DNA of 5,782 bases, taken from assembly GCA_000433175.1 (NCBI GenBank), contig HF986685.1, positions 14,842-20,623 on the forward strand, in the 5' to 3' direction. Below are positions 1-5,726 of the stretch, piece after piece. The DNA comes from Prevotella sp. CAG:1058. Lineage in GTDB: Bacteria > Bacteroidota > Bacteroidia > Bacteroidales > Bacteroidaceae. The notes under the pieces are model-generated. The model saw only the letters and a program-made list of their open reading frames with translations. It ran no database searches and was not told the origin of the DNA. A program made the position numbers and the translations under genes. Positions within the stretch are counted from its first letter, which is position 1. The number at the start of each line of letters is the position of its first letter.

Positions 1-661
1 CGACGCTCTTGTCGTGTGTCTTGTAGCAGCCGATTGAAATCTCCGTACCCTCAATGAACTGCTCCACCATGACGTCTTCGCTCTCGAGCATTGCCTTGCG
101 TATGGCCGGGGCCAGCTGGTCCTTGTTCTTCACCTTCGACACTCCGAAGCTGCTACCGTCGGCCGCAGGCTTTACGAAACAGGGCATGCCAATGCGTTCT
201 TCTATCTCGTCGTCACTGACAATTTCCTCGTATCCCTTGCGTATAAGCAGGCTGTCAGCCACGCGGACGCCGTATCCGCGCAGATACTGGTTAAGCACGA
301 ACTTATTGAACGTCAAAGCCTCAACAAGCACCCCGCTTGTTGAATAAGGCACATGTACAATCTCAAAGTAACCCTGCATGATACCATTCTCGCCAGGTGT
401 GCCGTGTATTGTGATATAAGCATAGTCGAATTGTACGAACTTGCCGTCATACATGAACGAGAAGTCGTTGCGGTCGACAGGGACGGTGGTGCCATCAGGC
501 AGGTTGACATGCCAATCAAGCCCTTTCACCACTACTACATAAACATCGTAGCGGTCCTTGTCAAAGAAAGAATAAAGCCCTTGTGCAGAGCGTAAAGAGA
601 CACCATGCTCGGAAGAATCTCCCCCGCAGACTATGGCAATTGTTCTCTTAAGATTTTTCAT
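1..661 (-). CDS. ddl: D-alanine--D-alanine ligase (Ddl), partial: C-terminus beyond window edge
   Basis: This cytosolic ATP-grasp enzyme joins two D-alanines into the dipeptide used for the UDP-MurNAc-pentapeptide of peptidoglycan. About 220 residues are visible, read from the ATG at 661-659; the reading frame is still open at the left edge. Seen in the sequence: an N-terminal GGDSSEHGVS segment (residues 13-22) with the conserved Glu18; HGTPGENGIMQG at 86-97, the family HG..GE(D/N)G..QG motif; YSTSGVL at 106-112 and a TFNK segment at 117-120 that replaces the usual MDK; and VKPAADGSSFGVSKV at 163-177, holding the ATP-binding Lys164 and the glycine/serine loop. Family members are about 300-350 aa, so roughly a third is missing, including the metal-binding end. 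Its ATG overlaps the rluD stop (ATGA), which suggests translational coupling in the same operon. I see no frameshift in the visible part. Confidence 0.95.
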   Translation of the reverse strand, partial: MKNLKRTIAIVCGGDSSEHGVSLRSAQGLYSFFDKDRYDVYVVVVKGLDWHVNLPDGTTVPVDRNDFSFMYDGKFVQFDYAYITIHGTPGENGIMQGYFEIVHVPYSTSGVLVEALTFNKFVLNQYLRGYGVRVADSLLIRKGYEEIVSDDEIEERIGMPCFVKPAADGSSFGVSKVKNKDQLAPAIRKAMLESEDVMVEQFIEGTEISIGCYKTHDKSV

Positions 662-1728
662 AAGACATTATTATTATTTAAATTCGTTCCGTTAATATAT
701 TTTCTCCATCTGGATATCAGCTGCTCCAAGTCCGGCGGCAGCTGGGAGGTAAGGTCCATCTGCAAGCCCGTCAGGGGATGGACAAAGCCAAGGGTCTTTG
801 CGTGGAGCGCCTGGCGCGGACATATCTTGAAACAGTTTTCGACGAACTGGCGGTAACTGCCGGTCCTATTGCCGCGCAGTATCTCAAAACCTCCGTAACG
901 CCCGTCGGCAAACAGCGGATGGCCGATATGCCTCATGTGCGCCCTTATCTGATGGGTACGCCCTGTCTCGAGTATGCACTCTACAAGCGTAACATAGCCG
1001 AACCGCTCTATTACGCGGTAATGGGTTACGGCGTGCTTGCCTATCCCCGAGTCCGGAGGAAACACAGCCATGCGCATCCGGTCTTTAAGGTCGCGGCCGA
1101 TGTTGCCCTCAATGCGTCCCTCGTCCTCGGTAAAATTACCCCAAACCAAGGCATTGTAACTGCGGTGGGTGGTCTTGTTGAAAAACTGAAGACCAAGCTT
1201 TGTCTTTGCGTTAGGAGTCTTGGCTACAACAAGAAGTCCGCTTGTGTCCTTGTCTATACGGTGTACGAGTCCGACTTCGGGATCGTTCGGGTCATATGTC
1301 GGAACGTCTTTCAAATGCCATGCAATTGCGTTCACCAGCGTGCCGTGATAGTTTCCACACCCCGGATGGACGACCAACCCTGCCGGTTTGTTTACGACAA
1401 TAAGTTCGGAATCCTCGTACACGATGTCCAACGGAATGTCTTCAGGCTCAATCGTGTTATCGTATTGCGGACGGTCGAGCATCAGTGTTATCACGTCGAG
1501 CGGACGTACACGGTAGTTGCTTTTCACCGGACGGTCGTTCACATGCACAAAACCTGCGTCGGCAGCCTTCTGTATACGGTTACGGCTGGTGTGCTGCAGT
1601 TTCTTGAGCATGAACTTGTCGATGCGCAAAGGCTCTTGTCCCTTGTCTACTACGACACGCAGATGCTCATACAACTGTTGCCCCTCCTCGTCCTCCAAAT
1701 CTATGTCGTCGATGTACTCGTCAGTCAT
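658..1728 (-). CDS. rluD: RluA/RluD-family 23S rRNA pseudouridine synthase
   Basis: Predicted to isomerise uridines to pseudouridine in large-subunit rRNA; RluD of E. coli acts on helix 69 of 23S rRNA. The 356-aa protein has an acidic N-terminal extension (residues 2-21), an S4-like RNA-binding domain (about 34-85, starting LRIDKF) and a catalytic domain. That domain shows VVNKPAGLVVHPG (111-123), the signature HRIDKDTSGLLVV with catalytic Asp159, and the later GRTHQIRAHMRHIGHPL motif. The ATG at 1728 is preferred; a TTG at 1746 would add six residues but has no similarity support. The gene lies 44 bp after the PASTA gene and shares an ATGA overlap with ddl. The S4 domain plus core fits RluD better than RluA or RluC, but the exact target uridines cannot be read from the sequence. 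Confidence 0.93.
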   Translation of the reverse strand: MTDEYIDDIDLEDEEGQQLYEHLRVVVDKGQEPLRIDKFMLKKLQHTSRNRIQKAADAGFVHVNDRPVKSNYRVRPLDVITLMLDRPQYDNTIEPEDIPLDIVYEDSELIVVNKPAGLVVHPGCGNYHGTLVNAIAWHLKDVPTYDPNDPEVGLVHRIDKDTSGLLVVAKTPNAKTKLGLQFFNKTTHRSYNALVWGNFTEDEGRIEGNIGRDLKDRMRMAVFPPDSGIGKHAVTHYRVIERFGYVTLVECILETGRTHQIRAHMRHIGHPLFADGRYGGFEILRGNRTGSYRQFVENCFKICPRQALHAKTLGFVHPLTGLQMDLTSQLPPDLEQLISRWRKYINGTNLNNNNVL

Positions 1729-1772
1729 AACGTTACAGCCTATCAATTAATTTAATGTGAATGCAGAGGCTC

Positions 1773-2486
1773 CTATTCCGGACCTGTGACCACTTCAAAC
1801 TCGTCAACCTCGCTTTCATGGTCAGGCGCGGTATACAGTTCGCCATTGGCCGGCATGCTTGCGGCCGATGAATCGCCGTATTCGTCGAAATAATCATCAG
1901 GCTCGGTGTATACAATTGAATCATTCATGTCTCTCATGCCGTCGCCGACCTGGATGATTACCATGTCATCCACCGACACCTTCTGCCCTGTACGCAACAT
2001 CCGGCCATGCGACTTAAGCCCGTAGACCCAGTCCTTCTCGCCAGGGATATATTCCGTCGGACCGACCTTGAAGCCCATTGCCATCAACTTAGCACGCGCC
2101 TCTCGGTACGAGCAGTTGTCCACGATGTCGGGAATAGTGAGCATGGGCGAATGCGACGAATTAATCACCACGTATATCACGCGCCCCGACTTCACCCCCT
2201 TGCCCGGCTCGGGCGACTGTTCGAGTATGCAGTCGGGCGAAAGTGTCTTAACGTAACCAGTATCGCTTACGACTATTTTCAGATTGCTGGCTTCGAGGAT
2301 ATGTTCGGCATCGGAGAACTGCTTGTGCCTGATGTCGGGCACGTTTATCACTTCGCCATGATGGGTGTACATGTCGATGCCTATCTTGACGCCCAAGCAC
2401 AGCAAGACGACGACAAGCAGCATGGCGGCGAGGTTGAGCCAGAGCCGCAAGCTGAAGAATTTCCGGAAGAAATCTTTTGTCTTCAT
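1773..2486 (-). CDS. Membrane-anchored protein with two PASTA domains, no kinase domain
   Basis: A 237-aa protein. Residues 1-14 are short, basic and probably cytoplasmic. One transmembrane helix follows at about 15-37 (Leu/Val-rich), leaving the rest outside the inner membrane. PASTA repeat 1 spans about 46-110 (VINVPDIRHKQFSDAE start, QSPEPGKGVKSG near the end). Repeat 2 spans about 115-182 (LTIPDIVDNCSYREAR start, then a G-x-K-V strand). The tail from 184 to 237 is strongly acidic and low in complexity. PASTA domains in Ser/Thr kinases and penicillin-binding proteins bind or sense muropeptides or beta-lactams; here they stand alone, so a cell-wall sensing or scaffold role is inferred. Co-transcription with ddl supports a peptidoglycan link. 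I chose the ATG at 2486 because the following basic-then-hydrophobic segment is a normal signal anchor; an open frame extends 15 codons further upstream. It is the first gene of the operon. Confidence 0.88.
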   Translation of the reverse strand: MKTKDFFRKFFSLRLWLNLAAMLLVVVLLCLGVKIGIDMYTHHGEVINVPDIRHKQFSDAEHILEASNLKIVVSDTGYVKTLSPDCILEQSPEPGKGVKSGRVIYVVINSSHSPMLTIPDIVDNCSYREARAKLMAMGFKVGPTEYIPGEKDWVYGLKSHGRMLRTGQKVSVDDMVIIQVGDGMRDMNDSIVYTEPDDYFDEYGDSSAASMPANGELYTAPDHESEVDEFEVVTGPE

Positions 2487-2530
2487 TCTTGTTGTTGTTT
2501 CAAAAGGGAATGATGCCTGCATACGCCACA

Positions 2531-2548
2531 CGGGCGGCCTTCCGCCCG
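2531..2548 (-). repeat. GC-rich hairpin in the leader of the PASTA-rluD-ddl operon
   Basis: A perfect inverted repeat, CGGGCGG (2531-2537) and CCGCCCG (2542-2548), encloses a 4-base loop. It lies between the predicted transcription start near 2569 and the ATG at 2486, so the RNA would carry a stable 7-bp stem about 45 nt before the start codon. No T-run follows on the minus strand, so it is not a normal intrinsic terminator. It may be an mRNA stability or translation-control element; the function is unknown. Confidence 0.55.
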
Positions 2549-2575
2549 GTACGCACTACGCGGCTTGTTTTTCTG

Positions 2576-2606
2576 CAAAGGTATGAAAAAAACAGAAAGA
2601 AGCAAA
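2576..2606 (-). promoter_or_regulatory. Bacteroidota-type promoter for the PASTA-rluD-ddl operon
   Basis: On the minus strand, TTTG (2606-2603) is followed by a 19-base spacer and TACCTTTG (2583-2576). This is an exact match to the Bacteroidota -33 TTTG and -7 TAnnTTTG consensus. The predicted start is near 2569, giving a leader of about 84 nt before the PASTA ATG. The -33 box lies inside the stem of the rpmH terminator and the spacer contains that terminator's T-run, so the two signals are interlaced. Confidence 0.72.
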
Positions 2607-2627
2607 GGCATTGCTTTACTTCTTTCG
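2586..2627 (-). terminator. Intrinsic terminator of rpmH
   Basis: The inverted repeat GAAAGAAG (2595-2602) and CTTCTTTC (2619-2626) pairs over 8 bp. After one mismatch it continues with AAAG (2604-2607) and CTTT (2614-2617) around a 6-base loop. Read on the minus strand the stem is followed by TG and seven Ts (2592-2586), a good U-tract. It starts about 35 bases after the rpmH stop. On the plus strand only four Ts follow (2628-2631), so weaker termination in that direction is possible, though no plus-strand gene feeds into it. Confidence 0.78.
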
Positions 2628-2660
2628 TTTTAAGGTCTAAAAATCCTCTGAGCCCGTGGA

Positions 2661-2816
2661 TTACTTGCCGTGGTTCTCGTCTGAAACAGTGAGTTTCTTA
2701 CGTCCCTTTGCGCGACGTGCGGCAAGCACGCGGCGACCATTCTTTGTAGCCATTCTCTCGCGGAAGCCGTGCTTGTTCACTCTTCTCCTGTTGTGCGGCT
2801 GAAATGTTCTTTTCAT
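2661..2816 (-). CDS. rpmH: 50S ribosomal protein L34
   Basis: A 51-aa, very basic protein of the large ribosomal subunit that binds 23S rRNA. It begins [19 protein letters not shown], the almost invariant L34 N-terminus, followed by [22 protein letters not shown], again the family signature. The C-terminus TVSDENHGK is a few residues longer than the 44-46 aa of E. coli-type L34 and is probably a lineage extension. The ATG at 2816 is preceded by an A/T-rich leader with no clear Shine-Dalgarno. In many bacteria rpmH sits by dnaA and rnpA; here it is divergent from efp and upstream of the PASTA-rluD-ddl operon. It has its own promoter and terminator, so it is probably a monocistronic transcript. 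Confidence 0.98.
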   Translation of the reverse strand: MKRTFQPHNRRRVNKHGFRERMATKNGRRVLAARRAKGRKKLTVSDENHGK

Positions 2817-2860
2817 GTTCGTCTATTTATTATTGTTATTTGTTTTCACACTTTGGGCTG

Positions 2861-2891
2861 CAAAAGTACGCAATTCTTTTTAAATAACCAA
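2861..2891 (-). promoter_or_regulatory. Bacteroidota-type promoter for rpmH
   Basis: On the minus strand, TACTTTTG (2868-2861) matches the -7 consensus TAnnTTTG exactly. Nineteen bases upstream is TTGG (2891-2888), a one-off match to the -33 TTTG. The predicted start near 2855 gives a leader of about 40 nt that is A-rich and lacks a Shine-Dalgarno, typical of highly expressed Bacteroidota genes. It lies back to back with the efp promoter. Confidence 0.7.
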
Positions 2892-2919
2892 GAAATATGT
2901 GTTTTTTAGCCCTTTCTTT

Positions 2920-2950
2920 TATGCTTTTTTCCAAAAAAACACTACCTTTG
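2920..2950 (+). promoter_or_regulatory. Bacteroidota-type promoter for efp
   Basis: TACCTTTG (2943-2950) matches the -7 consensus TAnnTTTG exactly. At 19 bases upstream is TATG (2920-2923), one base off the -33 TTTG. The predicted start near 2957 leaves a leader of about 119 nt before the efp ATG. The region between this and the rpmH promoter (2892-2919) is A/T-rich and could act as a shared upstream element. Confidence 0.65.
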
Positions 2951-2978
2951 CACCCTGAAAGTCAACTTTTTGGGCGAC

Positions 2979-3023
2979 ATGAAGCTTGTCGGCGGGGATT
3001 AACACCCGCTTTTGGGAACAAGC
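2979..3023 (+). promoter_or_regulatory. Foldable efp mRNA leader with a 7-codon upstream ORF
   Basis: The efp leader contains two nested inverted repeats: GCTTGT (2984-2989) with ACAAGC (3018-3023), and inside it GCGGG (2992-2996) with CCCGC (3005-3009) around an 8-base loop. Four Ts follow the inner stem (3010-3013). A short ORF, ATG at 2979 to TAA at 3000-3002, encodes MKLVGGD and ends inside the loop of the inner stem, so a translating ribosome would disrupt both stems. Whether it is translated is unknown, and no clear ribosome binding site precedes it. It matches no riboswitch that I recognise. Confidence 0.35.
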
Positions 3024-3075
3024 AGCAGGCGCTCCCCTTTGGCAACGGAAATAAATTTTAATTACAAACTTCAAT

Positions 3076-3642
3076 ATGATCAACTCACAGGAAATTAAAA
3101 AAGGAACATGCATCCGCATGGACAACCAGGTATGGATTTGCATTGACTTCCAGCACGTAAAGCCGGGCAAGGGCAACACCGTTATGCGTACAAAGCTGAA
3201 GAACGTAACCGACGGACGCGTACTCGAGCGTACATTCCAGATCGGATTCAAGCTTGAGGACGTGCGCATCGAGCACCGCCCCTACCAGTATCTCTACGAA
3301 GACCCGACCGGACTTATCTTCATGAACCAGGAGACATTCGAGCAGATACCTATCAACCGCGACTCCATCATCGGCGTCGACTACATGAAGGAAGGCGACG
3401 TTGTAGAGGTTGTAACCGACACGACTGACGGCACGATACTCTATGCTGAAATGCCTGTAAAGACCAACCTGCGCGTAACTCACAGCGAGCCGGGCATCAA
3501 GGGCGACACAGCAACCAACGCAACCAAGCCCGCAACTCTTGAGAGCGGTGTAGAAGTACGCGTTCCGCTGTTCATCAACGAGGGCGACCTCATCCAGATC
3601 GACACACGCGACGGCAGCTACTTGAGCCGCGTCAAGGAATAA
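3076..3642 (+). CDS. efp: Elongation factor P (EF-P)
   Basis: A 188-aa cytosolic, tRNA-shaped translation factor that binds between the P and E sites and rescues ribosomes stalled at consecutive prolines. Length and layout match the family: an N-terminal KOW-like domain (about 1-64) followed by two OB-fold domains. The loop HVKPGKGNTV puts Lys32 at the tip, the position that is beta-lysylated in E. coli (Lys34) or otherwise modified elsewhere; no modifying enzyme is in this window. The family end signature is present (EGDLIQIDTRDGSYLSRV near the C-terminus). The start at 3076 gives the standard N-terminus; the leader before it is A/T-rich with no Shine-Dalgarno. It is probably monocistronic, with two hairpins directly after it. 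Confidence 0.97.
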   Translation: MINSQEIKKGTCIRMDNQVWICIDFQHVKPGKGNTVMRTKLKNVTDGRVLERTFQIGFKLEDVRIEHRPYQYLYEDPTGLIFMNQETFEQIPINRDSIIGVDYMKEGDVVEVVTDTTDGTILYAEMPVKTNLRVTHSEPGIKGDTATNATKPATLESGVEVRVPLFINEGDLIQIDTRDGSYLSRVKE

Positions 3643-3655
3643 TCAGGCAAGACAC

Positions 3656-3678
3656 GCTTCACCCGGCAGCGGTGAAGC
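3656..3678 (+). repeat. Hairpin directly after efp
   Basis: GCTTCACC (3656-3663) and GGTGAAGC (3671-3678) form a perfect 8-bp stem with a 7-base loop, 13 bases after the efp stop. No T-run follows, so on its own it is not a classical terminator. It may protect the 3' end of the efp mRNA or work with the larger hairpin that starts 13 bases later. Confidence 0.5.
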
Positions 3679-3691
3679 CGTAACATAACTC

Positions 3692-3784
3692 CAAAGGGGC
3701 TAAAGTAGTTTAAGACAACAAAGCAAGCGGTTTTAAAGCAACAGAAGCATTTGTCTCCAACTATTTTAGCCCCTTTGACTTTTT
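3692..3784 (+). terminator. Long inverted repeat with T-run: likely efp terminator or MITE-like element
   Basis: The outer arms CAAAGGGGCTAAA (3692-3704) and TTTAGCCCCTTTG (3765-3777) pair over 13 bp. Then a G-T pair (3705/3764), TAGTT with AACTA (5 bp), a 2x2 internal loop, and AGACAA (3713-3718) with TTGTCT (3751-3756). In plus-strand RNA this gives 19 continuous pairs plus 6 more. The 32-base centre holds AAAGCAA twice (3720-3726, 3735-3741). Five Ts (3780-3784) follow three bases after the stem, which suits termination of plus-strand transcription. The arms are longer and the loop much larger than in ordinary terminators, so a small mobile-type repeat is an alternative. Confidence 0.6.
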
Positions 3785-3872
3785 CAAGTGCCACACGGCG
3801 GCCGCACGCCGAATGCCTGCTGCCACTCTTGCACTAACCCCCTTTACACACAACCTTAACTCACCGGACACA

Positions 3873-4910
3873 ATGAAATATTCCTTTATCGTTCCCGTGT
3901 ACAACCGTCCCGACGAGGTAGACGAGCTACTAGACAGCCTGACACGGCAGACCGTAAAAGACTTCGAGGTAATAATTGTAGAAGACGGCAGCCCGACGCC
4001 GTGCAAGGACGTCTGCGACAAGTACGCCGGCAGGCTCGACCTGCGCTACTTCATGAAGAAGAACAGCGGGCCGGGGCAGAGCCGCAACTACGGCGCGGAA
4101 CGCTCGAAAGGCGAATATCTCATCGTGCTCGACTCAGACGTGGTACTTCCCGAAGGCTACCTGAAAGCCGTTGAAGACGAACTCGAGCGCGAACCGGCCG
4201 ACGCCTTCGGCGGACCTGACAGCGCACACCCGTCGTTCACCGACACGCAGAAGGCCATAAGCTACTCGATGACGAGCTTTTTCACTACGGGCGGAATACG
4301 CGGCGGCAAGAAGAAGCTCGACAAGTTCTACCCCCGTTCTTACAACATGGGCATACGCCGCGACGTCTACCTGCGCCTCGGCGGATTCTCAAAGATGCGC
4401 TTCGGCGAGGACATCGACTTCAGCATACGCATATTCAAGGCCGGATGCCGCTGCCGGCTGTTCCCCGAAGCGTGGGTGTGGCACAAGCGGCGCACCGACT
4501 TCCGCAAGTTTTTCCGCCAGGTGTTCAACAGCGGCATAGCCCGCATCAACCTATACAAGAAATACCCCGAGTCGCTCAAGCTCGTCCACATGCTGCCCAT
4601 GGTGTTCACGGTAGGCGTCTGCGCGCTCGTGCTCACGTCGGCCGTAGGCCGCGTGTTGATGGAGTACGACGGCATACACAAGTGGTACTGGCTGTGCGCC
4701 GGACCGTGGCTGCCCATACTTTTCTACTGTTTCCTCATTTTCGCCGACTCGTCGGTCAGCAACAAGAGCCTCAAGGTGGGCCTGCTCAGCGTCCCGGCGG
4801 CATTCATCCAGCTGTTCGGATACGGCTGCGGATTCCTTACGGCATGGTGGAAACGGTGCCTGAAAGGGCAGGACGAGTTCCACGCCTTCGACAAGACTTT
4901 CTATAAATAA
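3873..4910 (+). CDS. Membrane-associated family 2 glycosyltransferase
   Basis: A 345-aa inverting GT-A glycosyltransferase that probably transfers a sugar from a nucleotide donor to a lipid-linked or envelope glycan; donor and acceptor cannot be read from the sequence. The GT2 fold starts at once: YSFIVPVYNRP (3-13), VIIVEDGS with Glu37-Asp38, NSGPGQSRNYGAE (64-76), the metal/nucleotide DxD motif as DSD (87-89), and the acceptor-side motif FGEDIDFSIR with Glu179-Asp180. WHKRR (203-207) follows. The C-terminal part has about three hydrophobic helices (near 237-262, 272-292 and 303-326), so it is anchored in the inner membrane with the catalytic domain in the cytosol. The ATG at 3873 is preferred; an upstream in-frame ATG at 3813 adds 20 residues that lie before the normal GT2 start. 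Only 38 bp separate it from radC. No other glycan genes are nearby. Confidence 0.9.
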   Translation: MKYSFIVPVYNRPDEVDELLDSLTRQTVKDFEVIIVEDGSPTPCKDVCDKYAGRLDLRYFMKKNSGPGQSRNYGAERSKGEYLIVLDSDVVLPEGYLKAVEDELEREPADAFGGPDSAHPSFTDTQKAISYSMTSFFTTGGIRGGKKKLDKFYPRSYNMGIRRDVYLRLGGFSKMRFGEDIDFSIRIFKAGCRCRLFPEAWVWHKRRTDFRKFFRQVFNSGIARINLYKKYPESLKLVHMLPMVFTVGVCALVLTSAVGRVLMEYDGIHKWYWLCAGPWLPILFYCFLIFADSSVSNKSLKVGLLSVPAAFIQLFGYGCGFLTAWWKRCLKGQDEFHAFDKTFYK

Positions 4911-4948
4911 CCATCCACCGGCAATCCTGCATCCGCCAACTATCGACA

Positions 4949-5641
4949 ATGTCAAAACTCAACATAAACCAATGGGCTGAGGAAGACCGCCCGCGCGAGA
5001 AGCTGATGCGCCTCGGCCCAGCCGCCCTGTCTAACGCCGAACTACTGGCCATACTCATAGGTTCAGGCTCGCAGGACGAGAGCGCCGTGGACCTGATGAA
5101 GCGCGTGCTGGCCGACTGCGACAACAACCTTAACACGCTGGGCAAGAAGACCATAGCCGAACTGACCGGCGGGAGCTACAAGGGCATGGGACCCGCCAAG
5201 GCCGTGACCATACTTGCAGCCTGCGAACTGGGCAAACGGCGGCAGGCGGAAAAGGCCGAGGAGCGCAAACAGCTCAACTCTGCCGTGGCAATATACGAAT
5301 ACATGCACCCGCGCATGCAAGACCTGAGCGAGGAAGAGGCGTGGGTATTGCTGATGAACCAGAACTACAAGCTGATAAAGCCACTGCAGCTGTCGCACGG
5401 CGGAATAACCGAAACGGCCGTCGACATACGCGTGATAATAAAAAACGCGCTGCTGTGCAACGCCACAGTCATCGCCCTGTGCCACAACCACCCGAGCGGC
5501 AACGCAAGTCCGAGCGGCGACGACGACCGCATAACGCAGAGGCTTAAGAAGGCGTGCGAGGTGATGCGCCTTTACCTGGCAGACCACCTGATAATCACCG
5601 ACGGACGGTATTACAGCTATTCGGAAGAAGGAAGGCTTTAA
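4949..5641 (+). CDS. radC: RadC family JAMM/MPN-domain protein
   Basis: A 230-aa protein, the usual length for RadC. The N-terminal part (about 9-45, EEDRPREKLMRLGPAALSNA then ELLAILIGSGS) and a helix-hairpin-helix-like segment (YKGMGPAKA, 77-85) suggest DNA contact. The C-terminal JAMM metalloprotease-like domain has the zinc motif H-x-H-x7-S-x2-D intact as His179, His181, Ser189 and Asp192 (HNHPSGNASPSGDD). Despite its name, a direct role in DNA repair is disputed; RadC is widespread, and related JAMM proteins occur on mobile elements. This copy sits among housekeeping genes, so it looks like the chromosomal form. The gene follows the glycosyltransferase by 38 bp with no terminator between them and is probably co-transcribed. 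The start is set by the standard N-terminus. Confidence 0.95.
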   Translation: MSKLNINQWAEEDRPREKLMRLGPAALSNAELLAILIGSGSQDESAVDLMKRVLADCDNNLNTLGKKTIAELTGGSYKGMGPAKAVTILAACELGKRRQAEKAEERKQLNSAVAIYEYMHPRMQDLSEEEAWVLLMNQNYKLIKPLQLSHGGITETAVDIRVIIKNALLCNATVIALCHNHPSGNASPSGDDDRITQRLKKACEVMRLYLADHLIITDGRYYSYSEEGRL

Positions 5642-5699
5642 GCTACGTACGGCACAACATCCCGACAGACTACATTTCAGAACAGGACGCACGGCACGT

Positions 5700-5726
5700 G
5701 CAGGCCTTACGAAAGGCCACACCTGC
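5700..5726 (+). repeat. Hairpin after radC
   Basis: GGCCTT (5703-5708) and AAGGCC (5713-5718) form a perfect 6-bp stem with a 4-base loop. An alternative outer pairing is GCAGG (5700-5704) with CCTGC (5722-5726). It lies about 60 bases after the radC stop. No T-run follows on either strand, so termination here is only a possibility. The rest of 5642-5782 shows no gene and no RNA that I recognise. Confidence 0.35.

Noticed and set aside
54..595. Several short plus-strand and minus-strand frames at the left end
   Set aside because: They overlap the minus-strand ddl coding sequence, whose motifs are unambiguous and in a different frame or strand.
778..1755. A 325-codon open frame on the plus strand opposite rluD
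   Set aside because: It lies entirely antisense to a clearly recognisable RluD-family gene and its translation shows no family motif; it is a shadow of codon bias in the real gene.
1729..1772. AGCCT/AGGCT inverted repeat between the PASTA gene and rluD as a regulatory hairpin
   Set aside because: Only 5 bp with a loop of about 26 bases; this is expected by chance.
3010..3013. TTTT after the inner leader stem of efp as an intrinsic terminator
   Set aside because: A 5-bp stem with four Ts is too weak to call a terminator; it is kept only as part of the leader structure.
3813..3872. Upstream ATG that would extend the glycosyltransferase by 20 residues
   Set aside because: The GT2 fold starts at YSFIVPVYN directly after the ATG at 3873, and the extra residues resemble neither a signal nor a family extension.
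4445..4906. A plus-strand 153-codon frame within the glycosyltransferase gene
   Set aside because: It is a +1-type frame of a high-GC gene giving an Arg/Pro/His-rich product, typical of out-of-frame translation.
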